Shown piece after piece: positions 49,407-57,363 of a stretch of DNA of 64,000 bases. The translations under genes and the position numbers were made by a program. Under the pieces are notes generated by a model. The model was given only the letters and a program-made list of their open reading frames with translations. It searched no databases and had not been told where the DNA came from. The stretch covers positions 3,869,250-3,933,249 of the forward strand of contig NZ_LN848257.1 in NCBI RefSeq assembly GCF_001499735.1, written 5' to 3'. Every line of letters starts with the position of its first letter. Positions within the stretch are counted from its first letter, which is position 1. The DNA comes from Thiocapsa sp. KS1. GTDB taxonomy: Bacteria; Pseudomonadota; Gammaproteobacteria; Chromatiales; Chromatiaceae.

Positions 49407-49980
49407 AGAGCTTCACCACGCGTTGCACGCCGGGGACATACCGTGCCTTCTCTGCCGCCGCATCGGCCTCCGCCGGGCTGAGCAGGCCCATCAAGAAGAC
49501 CACCCCGTCGTTCGTGACCACCTTGACCCGTGTCGGGTCGAATCCGGGCAGACGTACGCCGATCAGGTCCGCTTTGACGCGGGCGGTGATGTAGCTGTCC
49601 TCCGCCTGACCTTGGAAATCGCGGCGCGTACCGACCTTGACCTCGTCGACGACCCGTTGCACTTTGCCGATGCGGCTCACCGCTGTCGCGGCCTCTTGTG
49701 CGACCTCGGTCGTGTCGGCGCTGCCGGTCAGCAGGAGGGTGCGGTTGTAGCTGGTCGCCGAGATCTGCGACTGGGTCCTGATATCGGCATTGCCCAGCAA
49801 GGCACTCATCGCCTCCAGCTCGATCTGCTGATCGTCGAGGATCACGTTTGCAGGGCGACGGTCGTGCACTGTCGCTGCGGTACCGACTGCCGCTGCGCCG
49901 AAGAGCATCGGCGCGCAACCGGATACGAGGGCTGCGCCGAGCAGCAGCAGACCGGGTCCGGCGAGTCGTTGCCTGGACAT
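49381..49980 (-). CDS. dolP: Outer-membrane lipoprotein with two BON domains
   Basis: A 199-residue lipoprotein (YraP/DolP) with lipobox LLLGAALVSGC, cleaved before Cys near residue 22. Two BON domains follow (about 50-115 and 125-195), with the Gly-rich core TLLLTGSADTTEVAQEAATA and VVFLMGLLSPAEADAAAEKA. DolP supports outer-membrane integrity at the division site and BAM function. Start MSRQRLAGPG is at 49980. It lies in the conserved lpoA-yraN-dolP order, but the diaA gene usually between yraN and dolP is absent. Confidence 0.92.
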   Translation of the reverse strand: MSRQRLAGPGLLLLGAALVSGCAPMLFGAAAVGTAATVHDRRPANVILDDQQIELEAMSALLGNADIRTQSQISATSYNRTLLLTGSADTTEVAQEAATAVSRIGKVQRVVDEVKVGTRRDFQGQAEDSYITARVKADLIGVRLPGFDPTRVKVVTNDGVVFLMGLLSPAEADAAAEKARYVPGVQRVVKLFEYTQGTS

Positions 49981-50041
49981 CGATCGCACGAGCGCTTCGG
50001 CTCGGCGGAGCGCAGCTCGAACGGCGAGGCCGGAACGGGGG

Positions 50042-50437
50042 CTATTGTTCAACGACAAAGGCATCTTTGATCCACTCGATTCGGTCTGCGCCGCTGACGG
50101 CGACCACGTCGAAGCGACAGGGTAACACGGTGGGGTTGGCTTGAAGATAATGGCTGGCGGCAGCCGCCAAACGCTGTTGCTTGCGTCGATCGACCGTCTC
50201 CGCCGGTGTTCCGAAACGCTCCGAGCGTCGATATCGGACCTCGACAAAGACCAGGGTCGTCCCGTCGCGCATCACCAGGTCGATCTCGCCGAAACGGCAG
50301 CGGTGATTGCGCGCGACGGGTTGCAGATGATGACGCTTGAGATACGCCTCGGCGAGTCGCTCTTTGGCCTCGCCGACAGTCTGCGTTTCGACCGCCTTGA
50401 CCCTCTCTGCCGAAGGCGGGCGGCGCTCGCGGCTCAA
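50042..50437 (-). CDS. yraN: YraN family protein (UPF0102)
   Basis: A 131-residue protein with a restriction-endonuclease-like fold: VGEAKERLAEAYLKRHHLQP, then RFGEIDLVMRDGTTLVFVEV, whose E, D and E-x-R positions form a PD-(D/E)XK-type site. The molecular role is uncertain (DNA uptake or repair suggested for relatives). It overlaps the lpoA stop by four bases (ATGA). Confidence 0.92.
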   Translation of the reverse strand: MSRERRPPSAERVKAVETQTVGEAKERLAEAYLKRHHLQPVARNHRCRFGEIDLVMRDGTTLVFVEVRYRRSERFGTPAETVDRRKQQRLAAAASHYLQANPTVLPCRFDVVAVSGADRIEWIKDAFVVEQ

Positions 50438-52281
50438 CGGGTTTCCGCGGTGGCCGCGTCGGATGGCCCCCCGGCCTCGAGTACGCCGGTCTCGCCGAAG
50501 CGTCCGAGTGCGAGCTGGCGCTGGATGCGCCCCAGCGAGTCGATCGAGAGCCCACCGGTCTGACCCGGATAAAAGGCGCCCGGACTTTTGGCCAGCGCGG
50601 GCAGCCGCGGGGCGATCCGGTAGGCGTCGATCCCCATCGCGTAGAGACGCGCCAGCGGATTGGCGACCTTGAACGAGGATCCGCTCAAGCGTCGCCGCGA
50701 CAGAGCGCCGTCCCCGCTACTGTCCAGCATCCAGGGGATATCGACGAAATAGAGCCCCGCCAGCACCCGGTCGCGGGCCGGATCGAAGACGCCGGAATAG
50801 ACGTGGGATGTGGACATGACCGTCAACGACGAGGAGGTCTGCCGGATCCGCGGATAGAGCCGTTGTGCCAGCTCGTTGGTCGCGATGAGGAAGAGGACGT
50901 CCGCCGTCGTGTCGCCGAGCAGGCCGGTCACCGTCTTGTCGAAGTTCCGAGCAGTCGGGTTGTAGACGGATTCCGCTTCGAGGGTTCCGCCCAGTCGACG
51001 CCACTGGTTGCGGAAGGCGCTGGCCAGGCGTGCTCCCCAGGGTCCTTCGGGGTAGAGCACGGCAGCGCGTTTCAGGCCCATCGAGGCGGCCTTGTTGGCG
51101 ACCTCCGCGGCTTCGTTCTCGGGCGAGAGCGAAAATTGAAAGAGATTCGCGGCGGCCTGGCTGTCTCGGCTGGTCTGGTTCAGGGCGAGGGTCGGCACGG
51201 CGAGTGCCGGGCCGGCCGCGAGGCTGTCCACGGATTCCTTCTCGAGCGGGCCGATGACATAGTCGGCGCCGGCTTCCACGGCCTTGGCATGAATGGCCCG
51301 TGCGCGCTCGGTATGGGTGCTGTCGACGACCTCGAGCGCCGGGCGATTGCCGCTGGTATCCGCCCGGCTGGCGGCCTCGATGCCCTCCTTGACCGATGTG
51401 GCGGCGCCAGCGAAACGCCCGCCGCGCGGCAGCATGACGGTGACGCGGTCGCCCGCGGCGTATCCCCCCGACAGCACCTTGAGGTACGCCTCCGCCAACC
51501 CGGGATGTGAAGGATGACCGAGGCGTTTGGATTGCTCTTGGCGATACCGGGTCTGGAATGTCGCGGGGTCCGCGCCTGCACTGCGTGCCATGAGCGCGAT
51601 CTCTGCCCAGCCCTTCATGGCGCCGCTCCCGCTGCGGGCAAGATCCCGCAGCCGATCGCTGCTCAGGGCGCTCAAGGTGGTGATCAGCGAGACCTGATTG
51701 AGCAAACGGGCATCCTCGTTGTCGAGCAGACGATCGAGGGCGATCAGCGACTCGGCCGCGGCGACGGGCTCGTTGGCGAGACGCTGGGCGGATGCGAGTG
51801 TCCCCAGGCGTTGAATCTTCAGGTCCTTCGGCAAGGTCTGAACCTGCATGGCCTGGAGTCGCGCGATGGCATCCTTGGGCCGTCCGTCCAGGAGGGCGAG
51901 ATCCGCCTCGATCAGCAGGAGCTGCTCGCGTTGCCCGAGCGTGAGCGCCGGGCGGGAGACCTCGCCGATCGTCTGCTGCGCCCCTCGGGTGTCGCCCGCG
52001 GACAGGTAGGCGCGAGCCGCCTTCAGCCGGAGCTGTTCGCGCGCGGGCGGCGTTGCCTGCTTTGCGATGTCCAAATAGGCCTTGGCTGCGGCACCGGCCT
52101 GTCCTTGCGCAGCGAGCGCATCGGCCTGTCTCAACGGCTCCCCGGCCACGGGTGCCAGAAGACGTGCCTCGTCCCGGGCAGGATCGATCGCGCACCCGGC
52201 GAGCGAACCGACGACAAGGAGCAGCGCGAGGACAGAGATCGGAGTGGACAGGGGACGGCGGTCAACGCGATTCTTGGGCAT
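50434..52281 (-). CDS. lpoA: Penicillin-binding protein activator LpoA
   Basis: An outer-membrane lipoprotein that activates PBP1A from outside the cell wall. The 615-residue precursor starts MPKNRVDRRP at 52281, with the lipobox VVGSLAGC. The N-terminal ~220 residues are TPR-like helices (LRQADALAAQGQAGAAAKAY), and the rest is a periplasmic binding-protein fold (VTVMLPRGGRFAGAATSVKE, ADYVIGPLEKESV, GLKRAAVLYPEGPWG). It is divergent from rsmI with only 33 bp between starts, the standard gammaproteobacterial layout. Confidence 0.94.
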   Translation of the reverse strand: MPKNRVDRRPLSTPISVLALLLVVGSLAGCAIDPARDEARLLAPVAGEPLRQADALAAQGQAGAAAKAYLDIAKQATPPAREQLRLKAARAYLSAGDTRGAQQTIGEVSRPALTLGQREQLLLIEADLALLDGRPKDAIARLQAMQVQTLPKDLKIQRLGTLASAQRLANEPVAAAESLIALDRLLDNEDARLLNQVSLITTLSALSSDRLRDLARSGSGAMKGWAEIALMARSAGADPATFQTRYRQEQSKRLGHPSHPGLAEAYLKVLSGGYAAGDRVTVMLPRGGRFAGAATSVKEGIEAASRADTSGNRPALEVVDSTHTERARAIHAKAVEAGADYVIGPLEKESVDSLAAGPALAVPTLALNQTSRDSQAAANLFQFSLSPENEAAEVANKAASMGLKRAAVLYPEGPWGARLASAFRNQWRRLGGTLEAESVYNPTARNFDKTVTGLLGDTTADVLFLIATNELAQRLYPRIRQTSSSLTVMSTSHVYSGVFDPARDRVLAGLYFVDIPWMLDSSGDGALSRRRLSGSSFKVANPLARLYAMGIDAYRIAPRLPALAKSPGAFYPGQTGGLSIDSLGRIQRQLALGRFGETGVLEAGGPSDAATAETR

Positions 52282-52314
52282 GATCCGTTCCGGTTCGAGT
52301 CGTTGGGAGGCAGG

Positions 52315-53202
52315 GTGCATCAGCCAAGGGGAATACTATACGTGGTCGCCACGCCGATCGGCAATCTCGGGGACATGACGGATCGCGCACGTAAGGTGTT
52401 GAGCGAGGTCGATTTGATTGCGGCGGAGGATACCCGTCAGACGCTTCGGCTGCTGACGCATTTCGGCATCTCGGCCAAGCTCGTGGCCTATCACGACTAC
52501 AACGAGACCGGCACCGCACCGCGACTTCTTGCCGAGCTCGAGGAGGGCCGGACGATCGCACTGGTCTCGGATGCGGGTACGCCCCTGATCAGCGATCCGG
52601 GGTTCAGTCTCGTGGCCGCGGCGCGCGAGCGTGGTTTGACCGTCGTTCCGGTACCGGGCCCGAGTGCCGCCATCTGCGCCCTCTCGGCGGCGGGTCTGCC
52701 GAGCGACCGCTTTCTTTTCGTCGGTTTTCCTCCGCGTACCCGCTCGCAACGGCGGTCCTGGCTCGGCGAGCTTGCCGGCGAGCGGGGTACGCTGATCCTC
52801 TACGAGAGCGGGAAGCGGATCGTCGGCACCCTGCGCGATCTCGGCGAAACCCTGGGCGAGACGCGACGCCTGGTCCTGGCGCGTGAGCTGACGAAGCACT
52901 TCGAGACTTTTCTGACCGGCACCGCGTCCGCGTTGGCGCAGCGCCTGGAGGACGATGCCGAGCAACGTCTCGGCGAGCTCGTCGTCCTGGTCGAGGGACG
53001 GGGCGAGGAAACGGACGATTCGGGTCGGGCGGAGGCGGAGCGGGTCCTGCGCATCCTCGCCGAGACCTTGCCGCTGGCCCGGGCCGTTGCGATCGCGGCA
53101 CGCCTGACCGGGACCAAGAAAAACGCACTCTATCGCCTGGGTCTGGATCTGGCGTTGGGTCAAGGCGCCGAGGATGCGTCTGCGGAGGGCGATGACGGGT
53201 GA
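52315..53202 (+). CDS. rsmI: 16S rRNA 2'-O-ribose C1402 methyltransferase
   Basis: SAM-dependent methylation of C1402 in the ribosomal P-site. The 295-residue protein has GILYVVATPIGNLGDMTDRA, AAEDTRQTLRLL, ALVSDAGTPLISDPGF and VVPVPGPSAAICAL, all of the tetrapyrrole-methylase-like fold. Start GTG 52315 is preceded by GGGAGG. The open frame upstream is unrelated antisense sequence to lpoA. Confidence 0.95.
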   Translation: MHQPRGILYVVATPIGNLGDMTDRARKVLSEVDLIAAEDTRQTLRLLTHFGISAKLVAYHDYNETGTAPRLLAELEEGRTIALVSDAGTPLISDPGFSLVAAARERGLTVVPVPGPSAAICALSAAGLPSDRFLFVGFPPRTRSQRRSWLGELAGERGTLILYESGKRIVGTLRDLGETLGETRRLVLARELTKHFETFLTGTASALAQRLEDDAEQRLGELVVLVEGRGEETDDSGRAEAERVLRILAETLPLARAVAIAARLTGTKKNALYRLGLDLALGQGAEDASAEGDDG

Positions 53203-53265
53203 GTCTCGCTGTCGCCCGCGATTGACGCAGACCCGAGGGTCGGGTTGGCGCTATACTCCGGCGTT

Positions 53266-53635
53266 GGGAGTCGGCCGGACAGTCGCGCTCGCCGTTTGCG
53301 GCGAGGGAGGAAAGTCCGGGCTCCATAGGGCAGGGTGCCAGGTAACGCCTGGGGGGCGCGAGTCCACGGAAAGTGCCACAGAAAAGATACCGCCGACCCC
53401 GCCCCGCAAGGCGGGAGGTAAGGGTGAAATGGTGCGGTAAGAGCGCACCGCGCTGGTGGCAACAGCAGCGGCAGGGTAAACCCCACCCGGAGCAAGACCA
53501 AATAGGGGAGCATGCAGATCAGTCTGCGGCGCGCGGCCCGCGCGTGCTCCCGGGTAGGTCGCTCGAGGCGTACGGCGACGTGCGTCCCAGATGAATGACT
53601 GTCCCCGACAGAACCCGGCTTACAGGCCGGCTCCC
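53266..53635 (+). ncRNA. rnpB: RNase P RNA (bacterial type A)
   Basis: Catalytic RNA of RNase P that matures tRNA 5' ends. The terminal helix is visible (GGGAGTCGGCC at the start, GGCCGGCTCCC at the end). The conserved core reads GAGGAAAGTCCGGGCTCCAT and AGGGCAGGGTGCC near the 5' side, AAGGGTGAAATGGTGCGGTA with AGAGCGCACCG in the middle, and ACAGAACCCGGCTTA near the 3' end. Ends are set by pairing and may be off by a few bases. TATACT at 53252-53257 is a plausible -10 box. It lies between rsmI and the mra operon, a common Gammaproteobacterial site. Confidence 0.96.
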
Positions 53636-53827
53636 ACCCCCCTTCCGAGCCGGCCGACCGACGGCAGCCCGGTCGCGCCCCGCAGTCCGTGTGGTCCCTC
53701 TTCTGAAAGGCATCTTCAGCTTTGCTCGTTAGCCTCCTGAAAAGCAATGCATAAAGTGCGTATCATGCGGCACTTGGCGAGCTGCCGCTAAGTTGCTGTC
53801 TCCCAAGAATTAAAGCAATCCGTCGCC

Positions 53828-53856
53828 TTGACGATCCCACTGGGCACCTCTAAGAT
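53828..53856 (+). promoter_or_regulatory. Promoter of the division and cell-wall operon
   Basis: TTGACG (53828-53833) and TAAGAT (53851-53856) are separated by exactly 17 bp, about 70 bp ahead of mraZ. It corresponds to the Pmra promoter in other Gammaproteobacteria. Confidence 0.75.
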
Positions 53857-53866
53857 GGAGAAGAAG

Positions 53867-53891
53867 TGGGGGAAAGTGGGGAATTAGGGGG
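53867..53891 (+). promoter_or_regulatory. MraZ operator boxes
   Basis: TGGGG at 53867 and TGGGG at 53877 recur at 10-bp spacing, followed by a related AGGGG at about 53887. Direct TGGGN repeats just downstream of Pmra are the known binding sites of MraZ, so the operon is likely autoregulated. Confidence 0.75.
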
Positions 53892-53926
53892 CAGTCGCCG
53901 GGCGCAAGTCACCACGGGGGGCGGCG

Positions 53927-54382
53927 GTGTTTCGGGGGGTCTTCATTGTCAATCTCGACGCGAAAGGGCGTCTTGCGGTTCCTGCAAAGTACCGCGAGCG
54001 TCTGCAGTTGTCGTGCGACTCCCACCTTGTCGTCACCGTCGATCGCGACCGCTGTCTCTTGCTCTATCCGGAGCCCGAGTGGGAGCTGATCGAAGCGAAG
54101 CTCGCTGCCTTGCCCGCGTTCGACAACACGGCTCGTGCGATCCAGCGCCTCTACATCGGCAACGCCCAGGAGGTCGAGATGGACGTCCAGGGTCGTATCC
54201 TGCTGCCGCAGTACCTGCGCGATTTCGCCTCGTTGGACAAACGCGTTGCCTTTGTCGGCCAGGGCTCGAAGTTCGAGCTCTGGGACGAGCCTGCGTGGAA
54301 TGCCCGCACCGAAGCCGCGCTCGGCGATGCGGGTATCGGCGAGTTGGCGACGGCAGCCGGGCTCGGTTCCCTGACGCTTTGA
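53927..54382 (+). CDS. mraZ: Transcriptional regulator MraZ
   Basis: First gene of the division/cell-wall cluster; a ring-forming DNA-binding protein with two AbrB-like repeats. The 151 residues start MFRGVFIVNLDAKGRLAVPA, and the second repeat is VEMDVQGRILLPQYLRDFA. GTG 53927 is the start. In E. coli MraZ represses its own operon through TGGGN boxes, which are present upstream. The stop overlaps the rsmH start. Confidence 0.95.
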   Translation: MFRGVFIVNLDAKGRLAVPAKYRERLQLSCDSHLVVTVDRDRCLLLYPEPEWELIEAKLAALPAFDNTARAIQRLYIGNAQEVEMDVQGRILLPQYLRDFASLDKRVAFVGQGSKFELWDEPAWNARTEAALGDAGIGELATAAGLGSLTL

Positions 54383-55323
54383 GTATCCCTTTGATCGAAC
54401 AACAACATCTGCCGGTTTTGCTGGAGGAGAGCGTGCACGCCTTGATCGTGGATCCGAACGGCATCTATGTCGACGGCACCTTTGGTCGTGGCGGGCACAG
54501 TCGCGCCATCCTCGCGCGTCTCGGCGACGCCGGGCGTCTGATCGGGATCGACCGAGACCCCGAGGCGGTCGCTGCGGGGGATGCGCTTTCGCGCACCGAT
54601 CGACGCTTCTCGATGTTGTCCGGGCGCTTCGGCTCGATCAGCGAGCTGCTCTCGCGCATCCAGGTCCGCGGCGACCTCTGCGGTCTTTTGCTCGATCTCG
54701 GGGTGTCTTCGCCTCAGCTGGATACGGCGGAACGCGGTTTTAGTTTTTCCTCCGAGGGTCCGCTGGATCTGCGGATGGACCCGACCCGGGGCGAATCGGC
54801 GGCACAGTGGCTGGCCCGTGCCTCCGAGGCCGAGATCGCGCAAGTCCTGCGCGACTTCGGCGAGGAGCGTTTCGCCAGACGCATCGCCCGCAACATCGTT
54901 GCGGAGCGCGGCGACAGCCCTCTGACCACGACGACCCAGCTCGCCGCCTTGGTCGCGCGCTCGGTGTCGACGCGCGAGCCCGGCAAGCATCCGGCGACAC
55001 GGACCTTCCAGGCGCTGCGTATCCGGATCAACGACGAGCTCGACGAGATCCGGGATTGCCTGCGCCAATCCTGCGACCTGTTGGCGCACACCGGACGGCT
55101 GGTCGTGATCAGCTTTCATTCCCTGGAGGACCGTATCGTCAAGCGTTTCATGCGCGCGGAGGCGCTTGGTCCCGTCCTGCCCAAGGGGCTTCCGGTGACC
55201 GCCGAGGAATCGCGCGGGCGCCTGCACGTCCTCGGCAAGCCGGTGCGAGCCTCGGCCGCGGAGGTCGCGTCCAATCCTCGCGCACGCAGCGCCATCATGC
55301 GGGTCGCGGAGCGTCTCCCATGA
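54379..55323 (+). CDS. rsmH: 16S rRNA (cytosine1402-N4) methyltransferase
   Basis: Methylates N4 of C1402, the base whose ribose is modified by RsmI. About 314 residues with HLPVLLEESVHALIVDPNG, DGTFGRGGHSRAIL (SAM site), LLLDLGVSSPQLD, ERGFSFSSEGPLDLRMD and VISFHSLEDRIVKRF. There is no ATG or GTG near the conserved N-terminus; TTG 54379 overlaps the mraZ stop (TTGA), and TTG 54391 is an alternative. A weak start may keep its level low. Confidence 0.94.
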   Translation: MSIPLIEQQHLPVLLEESVHALIVDPNGIYVDGTFGRGGHSRAILARLGDAGRLIGIDRDPEAVAAGDALSRTDRRFSMLSGRFGSISELLSRIQVRGDLCGLLLDLGVSSPQLDTAERGFSFSSEGPLDLRMDPTRGESAAQWLARASEAEIAQVLRDFGEERFARRIARNIVAERGDSPLTTTTQLAALVARSVSTREPGKHPATRTFQALRIRINDELDEIRDCLRQSCDLLAHTGRLVVISFHSLEDRIVKRFMRAEALGPVLPKGLPVTAEESRGRLHVLGKPVRASAAEVASNPRARSAIMRVAERLP

Positions 55324-55610
55324 GCGCCCGTCCGGTCTGGCTCGTCCTCGCACTGGTCTTGGCCGTCACCCTGTCGGCGATTGCCGTGGTGTACATCAAG
55401 TACCAAACGCGTATCCACTTCAGTCAATTGCAGGTTCTGCGCGCTCAACGCGACGCCGTCGACGTGGAGTGGAATCGGCTGCGTCTCGAAGAAGCCGCGC
55501 TCTCGACTCACATCCGCGTCGAGCGCAAGGCCAGGGACCAGCTGGGCATGTTCAATCCAAGGTTCGAGGATATCTTGTTGATCGAGGAGGTCGGCCGTGT
55601 CTACCCGTAA
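55320..55610 (+). CDS. ftsL: Cell division protein FtsL
   Basis: A 96-residue bitopic membrane protein: one N-terminal transmembrane helix (VWLVLALVLAVTLSAIAVVY), then a periplasmic leucine-zipper-like coiled coil (LRAQRDAVDVEWNRLRLEEA). It joins FtsB and FtsQ to activate FtsWI. ATG 55320 overlaps the rsmH stop; the end overlaps ftsI by 14 bp. Confidence 0.92.
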   Translation: MSARPVWLVLALVLAVTLSAIAVVYIKYQTRIHFSQLQVLRAQRDAVDVEWNRLRLEEAALSTHIRVERKARDQLGMFNPRFEDILLIEEVGRVYP

Positions 55611-57363
55611 CCGCCGTGCCAGACGTTCCGAGCCGCGGCGGGCGAGACCGAATCTTCTGCTGCGCCGGCGCCTGTTGGTCGGCATCCTGTCGAGCGCCTT
55701 CGTCGTGCTCTCGGCCGCGGTCTTCTATCGCCAAATCGTCGAGACCGACTATCTGCGCGGCGAAGGAGAGCGTCGCTATCTGCGCGTGGGCGAGATCGCC
55801 GCACGTCGCGGCATGATCACCGACCGCAACGGCGAGCCGCTGGCTGTAAGCACGCCGGTGGAAACCGTCTGGGGGGAGCCGCGTAAGCTGGTTCATAAAC
55901 CCGATGCGATCCCGCCATTGGCCATTGCGCTGGGCCTCGAGCCCAAGGCGTTGCAGGAGCGTCTTGCCGCCACCTCGGAGCGCGGCTTTCTTTATCTAAA
56001 GCGGCGTGTCAGCTTCGAGGAAGCCCGAGCGGTCCGGCAGGTCGTCGCGGATCACCACCTCGACGGCGTCGATTTCGAAACCGAGTACCGGCGCTTCTAT
56101 CCGGGCGTCGAGGTCTTCGGGCACGTGCTGGGGTTCACGAACATCGACGATCGCGGCCAGGAAGGCATCGAGCTCACGTACGACTCCTGGCTGAAATCGG
56201 AGCCGGGCCTACGTCGCGTCATTCGGGACGGTCGCCAGCAGATCGTGCAGGAGATCGAGCAGGTTCGCGCGCCGCGTCAGGGTGCCGACCTGGCGCTGAG
56301 TCTTGATCGACGCCTTCAGTTTCTCGCCTACCGCGAGCTCAAGGCCGCGGTCGCCGAGCACAAGGCCGCCGGAGGGACTCTGGTGGCCTTGGATGTCGAG
56401 ACCGGCGAGATCCTCGCGATGGTCAATCAACCGGGCTACAACCCGAACTCCCAACGCGACGGCAGCAGCGAGCGTCGCCGCAATCGCGCGGTGACCGACG
56501 TCATGGAGCCGGGCTCGACGGTCAAGCCTTTCGTCGTCGCGGCGGCCTTGGAGCGCGGTCTGGTCAAGCCGACGACCGTTATCGCGACCCGAGGATCGCT
56601 GGCGGTCGGACGCGACACCGTCAAGGACGTGCACAACTACGGTAGCCTCAGCGTAACGGGTGTGATCACCAAATCGAGCAACGTCGGCGTCGTGAAGATC
56701 GCCCAGATGATGAGCTACGGCGATCTCTGGGGTCTCTACGATCAGCTCGGGTTCGGTCATGCCACCGATGTCGGCGTGCCGGGCGAGAGCCGGGGTGTCC
56801 TGCGCCATCATTCGAAGTGGCGCGTCTTCGAGCATGCGACCCAGGCCTTCGGTTACGGCTTGTCGGTGACCGCGCTGCAGCTGGCCCAAGCCTACGGGGT
56901 GCTGGCCGCCGACGGGGTCAAGCGGCCGGCCACGCTGCTGAAGCGGGATCCGGCCGCCCCTGCGGGCGCGGCGGAGGAGACGCGTGTTCTCAGCGCCGAT
57001 ACGGCCCGCAAGGTTCGGGCCATGATGGAGACCGTGGTCTCCGATCAAGGTACCGCGAAGCGCGCCGCCATCACCGGTTACCGGGTCGCCGGCAAGACCG
57101 GAACGGCCAAGAAGTCGGAGGGGCGCGCCGGCTACGGCGGCGGCAAGTATCAGGCCGTATTTGCAGGCTTCGCCCCGGCGGGCTCCCCGCGCCTGGTCAT
57201 CGCCGTCATGATCGACGAGCCGAAGGGCAAGGCCTACTACGGCGGACTCGTAGCCGCGCCTGTCTTCCAGAAGGTCATGGAAGGCGCCTTGCGTCTCTTC
57301 AATGTTCCGCCGGACGATCCGCAAGCCTCGATGCTTCTGGCCCGACGCGAGGTCAAGCCATGA
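55597..57363 (+). CDS. ftsI: Septal peptidoglycan transpeptidase (PBP3)
   Basis: Class B penicillin-binding protein that crosslinks septal peptidoglycan. The 588-residue protein has a cytoplasmic basic tail, one membrane helix (LLVGILSSAFVVLSAAVFY) and the transpeptidase motifs SxxK at S307 (MEPGSTVKPF), KSSN and GKTGTAKK. GTG 55597 lies after GAGGAGG. The stop overlaps the murE start (ATGA). Confidence 0.96.
   Translation: MSTRNRRARRSEPRRARPNLLLRRRLLVGILSSAFVVLSAAVFYRQIVETDYLRGEGERRYLRVGEIAARRGMITDRNGEPLAVSTPVETVWGEPRKLVHKPDAIPPLAIALGLEPKALQERLAATSERGFLYLKRRVSFEEARAVRQVVADHHLDGVDFETEYRRFYPGVEVFGHVLGFTNIDDRGQEGIELTYDSWLKSEPGLRRVIRDGRQQIVQEIEQVRAPRQGADLALSLDRRLQFLAYRELKAAVAEHKAAGGTLVALDVETGEILAMVNQPGYNPNSQRDGSSERRRNRAVTDVMEPGSTVKPFVVAAALERGLVKPTTVIATRGSLAVGRDTVKDVHNYGSLSVTGVITKSSNVGVVKIAQMMSYGDLWGLYDQLGFGHATDVGVPGESRGVLRHHSKWRVFEHATQAFGYGLSVTALQLAQAYGVLAADGVKRPATLLKRDPAAPAGAAEETRVLSADTARKVRAMMETVVSDQGTAKRAAITGYRVAGKTGTAKKSEGRAGYGGGKYQAVFAGFAPAGSPRLVIAVMIDEPKGKAYYGGLVAAPVFQKVMEGALRLFNVPPDDPQASMLLARREVKP

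Noticed and set aside
53221..53265. TTGACG at 53222 as the -35 box of rnpB
   Set aside because: Spacing to TATACT is 24 bp, too long for a standard sigma-70 promoter.
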